Shown one piece after another: positions 14,345-21,608 of a stretch of 26,745 nt of DNA (the first letter of the stretch is position 1; every line of letters starts with the position of its first letter). Position numbers and translations under genes: made by a program. The stretch comes from DMER64 sp964554535 (lineage in GTDB: Bacteria; Bacteroidota; Bacteroidia; Bacteroidales; UBA932): assembly GCA_964554535.1 (NCBI GenBank), contig CAZKPB010000024.1, positions 1 through 26,745 of the forward strand. Direction: 5' to 3'. The notes below the pieces were generated by a model. That model saw only the letters and a list, made by a program, of their open reading frames with translations, did not search any database and was not told the DNA's origin.

Positions 14345-16084
14345 ATGAAATCAAAAACTTTAGTTACTCTTATTCTGTGCCTTGTAACGGCACAATTTGC
14401 TGCGGCCCAGAACCCGCAGCAACCCTCGTGGCTCAGCGACGCGGTAGTATATCAGATCTATCCCTCTTCATTCCAGGATACTGACGGTAACGGTATTGGA
14501 GACCTTCCGGGCATCATTTCACGTCTGGATTATATCAAATCGTTAGGTGTTACCGCTATCTGGATGAATCCCGTGTTTGTGTCGGGATGGCAGGACGGTG
14601 GATACGATGTAATTGATTTTTACAAAGTAGACCCGCGTTTTGGTACCAACAGCGACCTGGTGACGCTTATTAACAAGGCCCACGCACTGGGAATGAAGGT
14701 GATATTGGACTTGGTTGCCGGTCACTCTTCCGACCAGAATGAATGGTTTCTGCAGTCAAAGGAAGGTGACCCCAACCTTCGCTACAGTGATTATTACATC
14801 TGGCCGACCTTTAAACCGGAAGTCAAGAACGCGACCAACAACGGCGGTCAGCAAGACTATGCTCAAATGATGAATTCGTTCAACAATATTGTGAACAAAT
14901 TTGTCAAGAGCGACGCCCCCCGCGGACCTTTCTACGTAAAGAACTTCTTTGACAGCCAGCCGGCATTGAACTTCGGTTTTGCCAATCCGGACCCCGCTCA
15001 TCCCTGGGAACAGGCGGTGGACGCTCCCGGCCCCATGGCTATGCGTCGTGAGATCAAGAACATTATGATGTTCTGGATGGACAAGGGCGCCGACGGTTTC
15101 CGCGTGGATATGGCAGCCAGTCTGGTCAAGAACGACTTTGACAAATCGGCCACCATCAAATTGTGGAAAGAAGATTTAGCCAAATGGTTTAAAGAAAATT
15201 ACCCCGAAAACCTGTTGATTGCCGAATGGTTCAACCCGGCCCAATCCATTGATGCCGGATTCAATGTGGACTTCTTCTGCCACGACGGTCAGTACAACTA
15301 TTCTTCCCTGTTCTTTTACGGCAGGGGAGGACGTAACGGTGCTCCTGCGGTAGAACCTTATTTTGACAAGGCCGGTAAGGGCGGACTCAAGACTTGGTAT
15401 GACCTATATACGTATCAGTATGAAGCCGTAAAAGGTAAGGGATATGCAAGTATGCCTTCCGGAAACCACGACTTCAACCGTCTGTCTACCGGAGTGCGTT
15501 CCACTCCCGACCAGCTTAAAGTGGCTATGACCTTCTTCTTCACTATGCCCGGAGTTCCTTTTATTTTCTACGGTGATGAAATCGGCCTTAAACAAAATCC
15601 TGCCGCCAAACCCGTGGAAGGTTCCATGGGTCGCTCGGGATGCCGCATCCCCATGCTTTGGGACGGAACGGCCAACGCCGGTTTCTCTACCGCACCCATT
15701 GAGAAAATCTATATTCCTCAGGATCCCGATCCTGACCGTGTAACGGTAGAAAAAGCGGAAGCTGACCCCAATGCCCTTATCCATTACGTAAGAACGCTTA
15801 TCAAATTGAGAAATGACCACAAGACGATTGGTGCCGATGCTGACTGGAAACTCCTCAGCTCGTTTGACCAGCCTTATCCTATGGTATATGAACGCACGCT
15901 CAACGGTAAGAAATGTATTGTGGCTCTCAATCCTTCCGACAAAAACGTATCTGTTGAAATTCCCGTGCAGGGTGCTACCCCCGCGGTGATTGGCGGCAGT
16001 TACACAAAAGCTTCCTATAAGACCGGCAAGAATGCGGACAAGATCACTCTTTCTGCCGTCTCGGCAATTATTTATGAATTTTAA
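14345..16084 (+). CDS. Secreted GH13 alpha-glucosidase/alpha-amylase family enzyme
   Basis: A 579-residue enzyme with a signal peptide ending near AAAQ (residue 22). The (beta/alpha)8 barrel starts with VYQIYPSSFQDTDGNGIGD. The catalytic triad is intact: nucleophile Asp255 (DGFRVDMA), acid/base Glu294 (LIAEWF) and Asp376 (SGNHD). A C-terminal beta domain closes the protein. The DGNGIGD and QPALN (205-209) segments resemble the oligo-1,6-glucosidase/neopullulanase side of GH13. Conserved region I reads DLVAGH (122-127), where Asn usually precedes His, and QPDLN is QPALN, so specificity may differ from close homologues. It would hydrolyse alpha-glucosidic bonds in the periplasm or outside the cell. 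It is the only glycoside hydrolase in the operon, flanked by esterases, which hints at an acylated alpha-glucan or glucoside. Confidence 0.95.
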   Translation: MKSKTLVTLILCLVTAQFAAAQNPQQPSWLSDAVVYQIYPSSFQDTDGNGIGDLPGIISRLDYIKSLGVTAIWMNPVFVSGWQDGGYDVIDFYKVDPRFGTNSDLVTLINKAHALGMKVILDLVAGHSSDQNEWFLQSKEGDPNLRYSDYYIWPTFKPEVKNATNNGGQQDYAQMMNSFNNIVNKFVKSDAPRGPFYVKNFFDSQPALNFGFANPDPAHPWEQAVDAPGPMAMRREIKNIMMFWMDKGADGFRVDMAASLVKNDFDKSATIKLWKEDLAKWFKENYPENLLIAEWFNPAQSIDAGFNVDFFCHDGQYNYSSLFFYGRGGRNGAPAVEPYFDKAGKGGLKTWYDLYTYQYEAVKGKGYASMPSGNHDFNRLSTGVRSTPDQLKVAMTFFFTMPGVPFIFYGDEIGLKQNPAAKPVEGSMGRSGCRIPMLWDGTANAGFSTAPIEKIYIPQDPDPDRVTVEKAEADPNALIHYVRTLIKLRNDHKTIGADADWKLLSSFDQPYPMVYERTLNGKKCIVALNPSDKNVSVEIPVQGATPAVIGGSYTKASYKTGKNADKITLSAVSAIIYEF

Positions 16085-16099
16085 CCTTTTATTACACTA

Positions 16100-17488
16100 A
16101 TGAAACATCTTATATTTGCTCCGGCAGCACTCCTTTTGTGCATTGCCTGCGGTTCGCAGCAGCCGCAAGGTAACGTTTCGGGTAATGTGGCCAGCCAGCT
16201 TTGGGCTCCCGTAGCTTCCGCCAATGTGACGGTTCAAGGTACTAACATTACAGCCCAGACAGACGTGGAAGGTAATTTTGCCATCAACGCCAAAGAAGGT
16301 GACACCCTTGTCATTTCACTTCCCGGTTATCGTACCACCAAAGCCGTCGTTAAGGCTGACCAGCCCGTAGCGGCTACTTTGAATTTCAATTTGAAGACGG
16401 TGGTAGTCAATGAAGACAATACCATTACCTTCAAATACTCGGCTCCCAATGCCAAATCGGTGCAGGTTTGCGGTAACTTTTTCCAATTGGAGAACGGTAC
16501 TTATGGCGAAGGGATTGCCCAAATGACCAAAGACGCGGAAGGACTCTGGGTTTATACCACGGTTCCCACCAAGAGCGAACTCTATCGCTATGAATTTATC
16601 ATTGACGGCAACTACACCGTGGATGCGGCGTCTCCCTATACCATCCGTGACGGTGAAGTACTGCGCAACGTGTTTGTAGTTCGCGGTGAAGTGGGCGATC
16701 TGACAATGGTTCAGGACGTGCCTCACGGTACCGTAGCCAAAGTATGGTATCCTTCTTCTCTTGGATATGACAGAAGAATGAGCGTTTATACGCCTTACGG
16801 CTATGAACAGAATCCCGGAAAGAAATATCCCGTACTCTATTTGCTTCACGGCGGTGGCGGTGATGAAAACGAATGGATGAATCTGGGTCGTGCCGTACAG
16901 ATTATGGACAACCTCATTGCAGCCGGCAAAGTTAAACCCATGATTGTGGTGATGCCTAACGGTCACGTGGGTAGCACGGCCGCTCCCGGTGAAAACAGCA
17001 TGGGATATGACGGAGCCAAGGCTAGCCGCGGCGCTGTAAGAGTTGAACCCAATGCCTACGAAGCTACTTTTATGGACGTGGTCAATTTTGTGGACAAGAC
17101 TTATCGTACCATTGCCAATCGTGAAAACAGAGCCATTGCCGGCCTTTCCATGGGTGGCGGACATACAGCGGTCATCTCTACCAACTTCCCCGATAAATTC
17201 GGTTATATAGGCCTTTTCTCCGCTGCCGTAAGTTCTTATTCCAATGACAACCCCAGAGCTACGGAAATGACCAAGAATTTTGACGAAAAGTTAGCAAAAT
17301 TGTTCTCCTACAACCCCTTCTATTATATTTCCATTGGAGACGAAGACTTTTTGTATGAAGCCAATAAAGCTTACCGTGCTAAATTGGACGAAAAAGGATA
17401 TCAATACACATATGTAGAATCGGATTGCGGTCACGTTTGGAAGAACTGGCGTCACTACCTTGCTGCATATGCTCAACTTTTGTTTTAG
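16100..17488 (+). CDS. Lipoprotein CE1 esterase with N-terminal carboxypeptidase-regulatory-like and CBM48 domains
   Basis: A 462-residue predicted lipoprotein (LLLCIAC, Cys17). Residues about 24-95 form a carboxypeptidase-regulatory/SusC-extension-like sandwich (GNVSGNVASQLWAPVASANV...TDVEGNFAINAKEGDTLVIS). Residues about 105-195 are a CBM48-type early-set domain (TITFKYSAPNAKSVQVCGNF). Residues about 205-462 are a CE1 esterase with HGGGG at 250-254, Ser350 in GLSMGG, Asp414/Asp416 in GDEDF, and His445 in CGHVW. It closes the operon, starting 15 nt after GH13, with a strong terminator 35 nt after its stop. The lipid anchor suggests surface or periplasmic retention, whereas the other operon enzymes have cleavable signals. 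It should deacylate the glycan captured by SusC/D; the acyl group is unknown. Confidence 0.9.
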   Translation: MKHLIFAPAALLLCIACGSQQPQGNVSGNVASQLWAPVASANVTVQGTNITAQTDVEGNFAINAKEGDTLVISLPGYRTTKAVVKADQPVAATLNFNLKTVVVNEDNTITFKYSAPNAKSVQVCGNFFQLENGTYGEGIAQMTKDAEGLWVYTTVPTKSELYRYEFIIDGNYTVDAASPYTIRDGEVLRNVFVVRGEVGDLTMVQDVPHGTVAKVWYPSSLGYDRRMSVYTPYGYEQNPGKKYPVLYLLHGGGGDENEWMNLGRAVQIMDNLIAAGKVKPMIVVMPNGHVGSTAAPGENSMGYDGAKASRGAVRVEPNAYEATFMDVVNFVDKTYRTIANRENRAIAGLSMGGGHTAVISTNFPDKFGYIGLFSAAVSSYSNDNPRATEMTKNFDEKLAKLFSYNPFYYISIGDEDFLYEANKAYRAKLDEKGYQYTYVESDCGHVWKNWRHYLAAYAQLLF

Positions 17489-17523
17489 GTTATAGCTGCA
17501 TTACCGTATTGCGGTGATGTATC

Positions 17524-17555
17524 GGGTGTGCAGATGGTCTGCACACCCTTTTTTT
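17524..17555 (+). terminator. Strong intrinsic terminator closing the SusC/D operon
   Basis: A perfect 11-bp stem, GGGTGTGCAGA (17524-17534) with TCTGCACACCC (17538-17548), has a TGG loop and is followed by seven T residues. It lies 35 nt after the last esterase stop and just before the promoter of the next gene. Confidence 0.92.
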
Positions 17556-17569
17556 ACTGAAAATTTCCG

Positions 17570-17577
17570 TACTTTTG
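17570..17577 (+). promoter_or_regulatory. Promoter -7 box (TACTTTTG) for the YbaK-thioesterase pair
   Basis: TACTTTTG matches TAnnTTTG and ends only 8 nt before the ATG at 17586, so the transcript would have a leader of just a few nucleotides. This rules out the upstream in-frame ATG at 17514, which lies before the terminator. Confidence 0.65.
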
Positions 17578-17585
17578 CATTCATT

Positions 17586-18053
17586 ATGTCCATAGCAAAA
17601 GTTAAAAGTTTTTTCGGTCAATACGGAATGGAAGACCGCATTCTGGAATTTGACGTGTCCTCTGAAACGGTCGAGTTGGCTTCAAAGGCCCTGGGATGTG
17701 AACCCGGAATGATTGCTAAAACGCTTTCTTTTCTTGTAGAAGAGAAGGCGGTGCTGGTGGTGGCGGCCGGTGACGTCAAAATAGACAATCACAAGTACAA
17801 AGAACAGTTTCATACAAAAGCCCGGATGCTTACCCCTGACCAAGCGGTAGAAATGACCGGCCATGCGGTGGGAGGGGTCTGCCCCTTTGTGGTGAACCCC
17901 GGGGTGGAGGTCTATCTGGACCAATCCCTCAAAAAATATCAGACGGTATATCCTGCCTGCGGAAGTGGCAACAGCGGCATAGGACTTTCCATTGAGGAAA
18001 TGGAAAAGTATTCCGGTTACCGCTGCTGGGTGGACGTGTGCAAAAGTGTGTAA
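17586..18053 (+). CDS. YbaK/EbsC-family aminoacyl-tRNA deacylase
   Basis: A 155-residue YbaK-fold protein. It has the conserved Lys45-Thr46 (IAKTLSFLV), the VVAAGDVKID strand, the MTGHAVGGVCPF loop, and a C-terminal PACGSGNSGIGLSIEEM. The family clears mischarged tRNA (for example Cys-tRNAPro in YbaK) in the cytosol; which tRNA this member edits is not evident. The start at 17586 was chosen because the promoter box at 17570-17577 and the preceding terminator exclude the 17514 start. It is probably co-transcribed with the thioesterase 17 nt downstream; no functional link between the two is known to me. Confidence 0.9.
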   Translation: MSIAKVKSFFGQYGMEDRILEFDVSSETVELASKALGCEPGMIAKTLSFLVEEKAVLVVAAGDVKIDNHKYKEQFHTKARMLTPDQAVEMTGHAVGGVCPFVVNPGVEVYLDQSLKKYQTVYPACGSGNSGIGLSIEEMEKYSGYRCWVDVCKSV

Positions 18054-18070
18054 ATTTTATCCATACCTGT

Positions 18071-18826
18071 ATGAAAGGCATAGTAACAGCTGACAATAAA
18101 TACATTGCTGATGTAATAATTCCCAGTTATCAGGTGGATGCGGCCAAGCGTTTGAAGCCGGCCGCGTTTATGGACCTGACTCAGGAGATGGCCTATCTGG
18201 CGGCCAAGGAAATGCATTTTGGCTTCACTGACCTTATGGCGCATAACACGGTATGGGTTCTGTCCCGGATGCAGATTCTGTTTGCGAATTCGCCCCGATG
18301 GGAAGACTCCGTGCAACTGTCCACCTGGTATAAAGGCTTGCTGGCATCGTTCTGCCTGAGGGACTTCCGGATGACCAACGCGCAGGGCCAGGAAATCATC
18401 ACCGCCACCAGTCTGTGGGCTGTGATTGACGTGGAAACCAGGGCGCTGGCCCAAGTGGCCGAGGTGGAAAGAATGGTGCCTCAGGCTGCTTTGTGCACCG
18501 ACTGCGCCATTGTAACCCCTGCCGGCAAGGTAGTAGTGCCCAAAAGCTTGGAAAAAGAAGAAGTCGGAGTGCATACCGTCACCTATTCCGATGTGGATAT
18601 GGTGGGGCACACCAACAATACCCGCTACGTCTCTTGGGCCATGGACTGCGTGGATTATGACTACCTGCTTACGCACACTATAGCGGAAGTGTCCATCAAT
18701 TTCAATCACGAGACGCGTCCCGGAGAGACGGTCCGTCTGTTGCGTTCCCGCAATGCGGATACCTGGTATATAGAAGGGTTGGTGGACGCTACGCAGGTAT
18801 TTGCCGTAAGGCTGCGGTTTGTTTAA
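18071..18826 (+). CDS. Acyl-ACP thioesterase (double hotdog fold)
   Basis: A 251-residue protein of the bacterial acyl-ACP thioesterase family. An N-terminal hotdog (DLTQEMAYLAAKEMHFG, around 35-51) leads to a second hotdog with the active-site signature SDVDMVGHTNNTRYVSW (His180, Asn182/183). It releases free fatty acids from acyl carrier protein in the cytosol. ATG 18071 is preferred over 18038, which would lie inside the preceding gene. The gene lies 17 nt after YbaK. Its TAA shares the palindromic TTAA (18823-18826) with the stop of the convergent acyltransferase, so there is no room for a terminator between the two. Confidence 0.9.
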   Translation: MKGIVTADNKYIADVIIPSYQVDAAKRLKPAAFMDLTQEMAYLAAKEMHFGFTDLMAHNTVWVLSRMQILFANSPRWEDSVQLSTWYKGLLASFCLRDFRMTNAQGQEIITATSLWAVIDVETRALAQVAEVERMVPQAALCTDCAIVTPAGKVVVPKSLEKEEVGVHTVTYSDVDMVGHTNNTRYVSWAMDCVDYDYLLTHTIAEVSINFNHETRPGETVRLLRSRNADTWYIEGLVDATQVFAVRLRFV

Positions 18827-19932
18827 CCCACAATGTATTTACTCCCGGGCAGGTAAGACAGCAACTTGGTAGTAACCGCACAGCAGATGAAGGTGAGAAG
18901 GGCTATCAGGGGAATGGCCCAATAGACGGGGATTCTGGGGGCGGCCACGTTGCCGTTGATGAACCAACCGGCTATAGGGGCCAGGAACAGCAGGTGCATC
19001 AGGTACATTCCGTAGGACAGTTTGGAGAGGGAGGTGATGGCGCGGGGCGCCTCGGCCTTTTTAATACAGCTGAACAGCAGGAATATGCCAAAGGTGGCAC
19101 ACAGCACGTTGGGGGTACAGAATTCCCAGGCCCACTCCAGCATGGGGGTTTGGATGCTGACTCCGGGAACTCCCTTCCACCAGAAGGCCCAGGCGGTGAA
19201 GGCCGCACCCAAGAGGAAGGTCACGCTGCCCACCCAAAGCTTTTTTTGCCGAGTCCAGTCCAGGTGGTGGTGAATGTAGTGCGCCAGCACTACATAGCCC
19301 AGGTAACCGCTACAGTACCAGAAGGCGGTGAAGCCGTTCCAGAAGCACTCGCCCCATAACTCGGCACTCACAAAGCGGTGCAGGAAGGGGAGAAAGGTGG
19401 TGAAGGCAAAGAGGCCTATGAAGATCAGTTCGTCCTTTTTGGAGGCTTTTTCCAGCCAGGGGGATACTATGGGGATAATGAGGTAGATGCTTATGAGCGG
19501 GTACATGAACCAGAGGTGTCCGGCCATGGACGGGAAGTTGAAGAAGAACATCTTTAAATCGTGCAGGGATTGATTCCAGATCATTCCGCCCCATAGCAGG
19601 GGTAAGAACGTGTACACTAACATAAAGAAAATCATTGGCGGAAGGATGCGCATAAAGCGGCGTTTGTAGAATTGGGTCATGGTCACTCCGGGTTTCATGG
19701 GCACCAGCAGGAAAGCGGATACAATCATGAACAGGGGTACCGACACACGGGCAACTCCGCCGTCATAGACAGCCACCCAAAAACGATTGGCTTCATTGGC
19801 CAGCATGGATACATTGCCGGCCAGACCCGACGAGTCCCCCGCGTAAAAATTTTCGCTGGCATGTACCAGCATTACCATAAAACAGGCTGCTACGCGGATG
19901 TAGTCCAGGAAGACGATTCGTTGGTTGGGCAT
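18823..19932 (-). CDS. Acyltransferase-3 family integral membrane protein
   Basis: A 369-residue polytopic protein with about ten hydrophobic helices. The N-terminal FLDYIRVAACFMVMLVHASE contains the paired Arg13 and His24 typical of acyltransferase-3 (OafA-like) proteins. These enzymes O-acetylate or succinylate surface polysaccharides or other cell-envelope sugars from the inner membrane. GHLWFMYPLISIYLIIP (from about 138) is another family segment. The gene stands alone on the minus strand, with a TACCTTTG promoter box 36 nt upstream, and overlaps the thioesterase stop by 4 nt. The acceptor substrate cannot be predicted. Confidence 0.92.
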   Translation of the reverse strand: MPNQRIVFLDYIRVAACFMVMLVHASENFYAGDSSGLAGNVSMLANEANRFWVAVYDGGVARVSVPLFMIVSAFLLVPMKPGVTMTQFYKRRFMRILPPMIFFMLVYTFLPLLWGGMIWNQSLHDLKMFFFNFPSMAGHLWFMYPLISIYLIIPIVSPWLEKASKKDELIFIGLFAFTTFLPFLHRFVSAELWGECFWNGFTAFWYCSGYLGYVVLAHYIHHHLDWTRQKKLWVGSVTFLLGAAFTAWAFWWKGVPGVSIQTPMLEWAWEFCTPNVLCATFGIFLLFSCIKKAEAPRAITSLSKLSYGMYLMHLLFLAPIAGWFINGNVAAPRIPVYWAIPLIALLTFICCAVTTKLLSYLPGSKYIVG

Positions 19933-19967
19933 AGGTGGAAGGTTTTGACTATAATGGGTTACGGGGG

Positions 19968-19996
19968 CAAAGGTAAAAAATTTATACCTACCTTTA
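19968..19996. promoter_or_regulatory. Divergent promoter boxes in an inverted repeat
   Basis: On the minus strand TACCTTTG (19968-19975) is a perfect -7 box for the acyltransferase. On the plus strand TACCTTTA (19989-19996) is a near match facing the flavin/zinc-ribbon gene. AAAGGTA and TACCTTT form a perfect 7-bp inverted repeat with a 13-bp spacer. Confidence 0.45.
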
Positions 19997-20022
19997 CCTC
20001 ACAAAACCAAACAGTAAGCATA

Positions 20023-20694
20023 ATGAACATCCAAGAAAAAGCGGCCAAGATAGTCGCACAGGCAAATGTGGTCACGCTGGCTTCCATTGATGAAAACGGA
20101 TACCCGCGTCCCGTGGCTCTGGTAAAGTTGAAAGATGAAGACGTAGCCATTTATGTTTCTACAGGCACCAGTTCGGCTAAGACGGCGCACTTCAGGGCCA
20201 ATCCCAAAGCCGGACTTTCCATTGTCAGCGGGGAAGACAGTGTGGTGTATACGGGAGAGATTGAAATTGTGACGGACCCGGCCATCAAGCGGGCTCTATG
20301 GGCAGACTGGATGCGTCCGCATTTTCCCGGCGGGGTGGAGGATCCCGAGTACTGCGTGCTCAAGTTCATTCCCAAAGCGCACATCTATTGGATTGACAAC
20401 GTTTTTGTAAAAGACGGCAAGTACCTCAACCGGTTTTGCCAGAGTTGCGGGATGCCCATGCGGACCGACGACCAACTGGGTACCCGTGCAGACGGATCAG
20501 CCCATGAGGACTATTGCTGCTATTGCTACCAAAACGGAGCCTTTACACAGGATTGCACCATGGACCAGATGATTGCACACTGTGTACAATTTCTTAAAGA
20601 ATTCAACAAAGACAGCAACACCCACTTCACGGAAGCAGAAGCCATTGCCCAGATGAAGGCGTACTTTCCTCATCTGAAACGCTGGGCCAAATAA
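20023..20694 (+). CDS. Pyridoxamine 5'-phosphate oxidase-fold protein with C-terminal zinc ribbon
   Basis: A 223-residue fusion. Residues 1 to about 135 form a split-barrel flavin-binding domain of the general-stress-protein-26/PNPOx-like type (VVTLASIDENGYPRPVALV, SSAKTAHFRANPKAGLSIV). Residues 138-200 are a putative zinc ribbon with Cys pairs CQSC (139-142) and CYC (166-168), then TQDCTMDQMIAHCVQFLKE. This second domain usually appears alone or on flavin proteins in Bacteroidota and Firmicutes; its role is unknown. ATG 20023 is chosen because it begins the domain and follows an A-rich leader; the frame open from 19672 is antisense to the acyltransferase. It likely reduces or oxidises a small molecule using flavin (inference). 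Its stop is 4 nt from the convergent DUF4380 stop. Confidence 0.9.
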   Translation: MNIQEKAAKIVAQANVVTLASIDENGYPRPVALVKLKDEDVAIYVSTGTSSAKTAHFRANPKAGLSIVSGEDSVVYTGEIEIVTDPAIKRALWADWMRPHFPGGVEDPEYCVLKFIPKAHIYWIDNVFVKDGKYLNRFCQSCGMPMRTDDQLGTRADGSAHEDYCCYCYQNGAFTQDCTMDQMIAHCVQFLKEFNKDSNTHFTEAEAIAQMKAYFPHLKRWAK

Positions 20695-20698
20695 ACGC

Positions 20699-21604
20699 CT
20701 ACAGCAGTTCTTCCACCACTTTTTTGAGTTGAGGCCCCGGTTGGCCGGCCGTAACTTTGCGCACGTACCAGCGGACGGTCCAGGTGAAGGATTCCCCGGG
20801 CTTCAATTCCTTGTAAGCACCCTGGTTTTCCAGTTCAATGTAAGATTTGCCCGAGTTGTAGTAAATTTCCAACTCTTCCTCGCCATTGGCCGCCTGACCC
20901 GGTGCAATGTCCTCAAAAGTCTTGAGAAACAGAATGCCGTTGTCTACAAAAGCCAGCCAGCCTTCGGAATCTGCAAACATCTTGCGTTGGCTGTTGCTCA
21001 CATCGTAGGGTAACCAGACCAGGTCATCCGCATATTGGAAGGGCATTATGTCGGCGGGCCTGACCGTTTCTTTGGCGGCGGCAAAAATCATCAGACCGCC
21101 GGCCGGAACGCGGCTGATTTCCCAGGGAGCCACACCCTTTGCCCGGTCCGATGCGTTCTTGATGGTGTATTTGATGACAAAGGCCCCTTTTTTCTTATCC
21201 ACGGAAAACTCCTTTATAAACTGATAGGGGTATTTGCTGTCCGTGCCGCTGGTCATTATCACGGATTTGCCTTTGTGGGTCACTTTATACGGAGCACTGT
21301 CATAGGTGACAATAGGAGGCCAGTTCCACTCGGCCTGCGGGCTGGGCCAGAACGTGGCGCCATAGTTGTGAATATTGGGAAAACGGCCCGTCTGGGGACC
21401 CTTTTGCGCCAGTATCTCCTGATCTCCCAGCTTGAGTGACACTACCCGGGCACCGAATTTGGCCGCTACGGTCATAGAGGCGTCTCCCAGTTCAAGAATG
21501 TAGAGCGAGTCATCCGGAGTATATATTTTCCGGTTGCCGGCATTGGCGGAAATACAAAGGCCTGTAAGCGCCAAAGTCAAAATAAGAAAGGTAAGTCTTT
21601 TCAT
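20699..21604 (-). CDS. Secreted DUF4380 protein
   Basis: A 301-residue exported protein (signal peptide ending ISANA near residue 22) of the DUF4380 family. The family has a galactose-mutarotase-like beta-sandwich appearance: LGDASMTVAAKFGARVVSL, the PSPQAEWNWPP segment (about 87-97), GVAPWEISRVPAGG, and a C-terminal YIELENQGAYKELKPGESFTWTVRWYV. Its biochemical function is not known to me; the fold and setting suggest sugar binding or hydrolysis. It begins 4 nt after the CE15-like esterase stop and is surely co-transcribed with it. That pairing, plus the divergent GH43, places it in a xylan-type context. Confidence 0.88.
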   Translation of the reverse strand: MKRLTFLILTLALTGLCISANAGNRKIYTPDDSLYILELGDASMTVAAKFGARVVSLKLGDQEILAQKGPQTGRFPNIHNYGATFWPSPQAEWNWPPIVTYDSAPYKVTHKGKSVIMTSGTDSKYPYQFIKEFSVDKKKGAFVIKYTIKNASDRAKGVAPWEISRVPAGGLMIFAAAKETVRPADIMPFQYADDLVWLPYDVSNSQRKMFADSEGWLAFVDNGILFLKTFEDIAPGQAANGEEELEIYYNSGKSYIELENQGAYKELKPGESFTWTVRWYVRKVTAGQPGPQLKKVVEELL

Positions 21605-21608
21605 AGGG

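Noticed and set aside
16316..17164. Minus-strand open frame of 282 codons opposite the CE1 lipoprotein
   Set aside because: It has no motif, signal or promoter, and it is antisense to a clear esterase.
17514..17585. Earlier start for the YbaK protein
   Set aside because: The added 24 residues would be encoded by the terminator hairpin and the promoter box.
19672..20022. Earlier start for the flavin/zinc-ribbon protein
   Set aside because: The His/Gly-rich extension is antisense to the acyltransferase and crosses its promoter; the domain begins at the Met at 20023.
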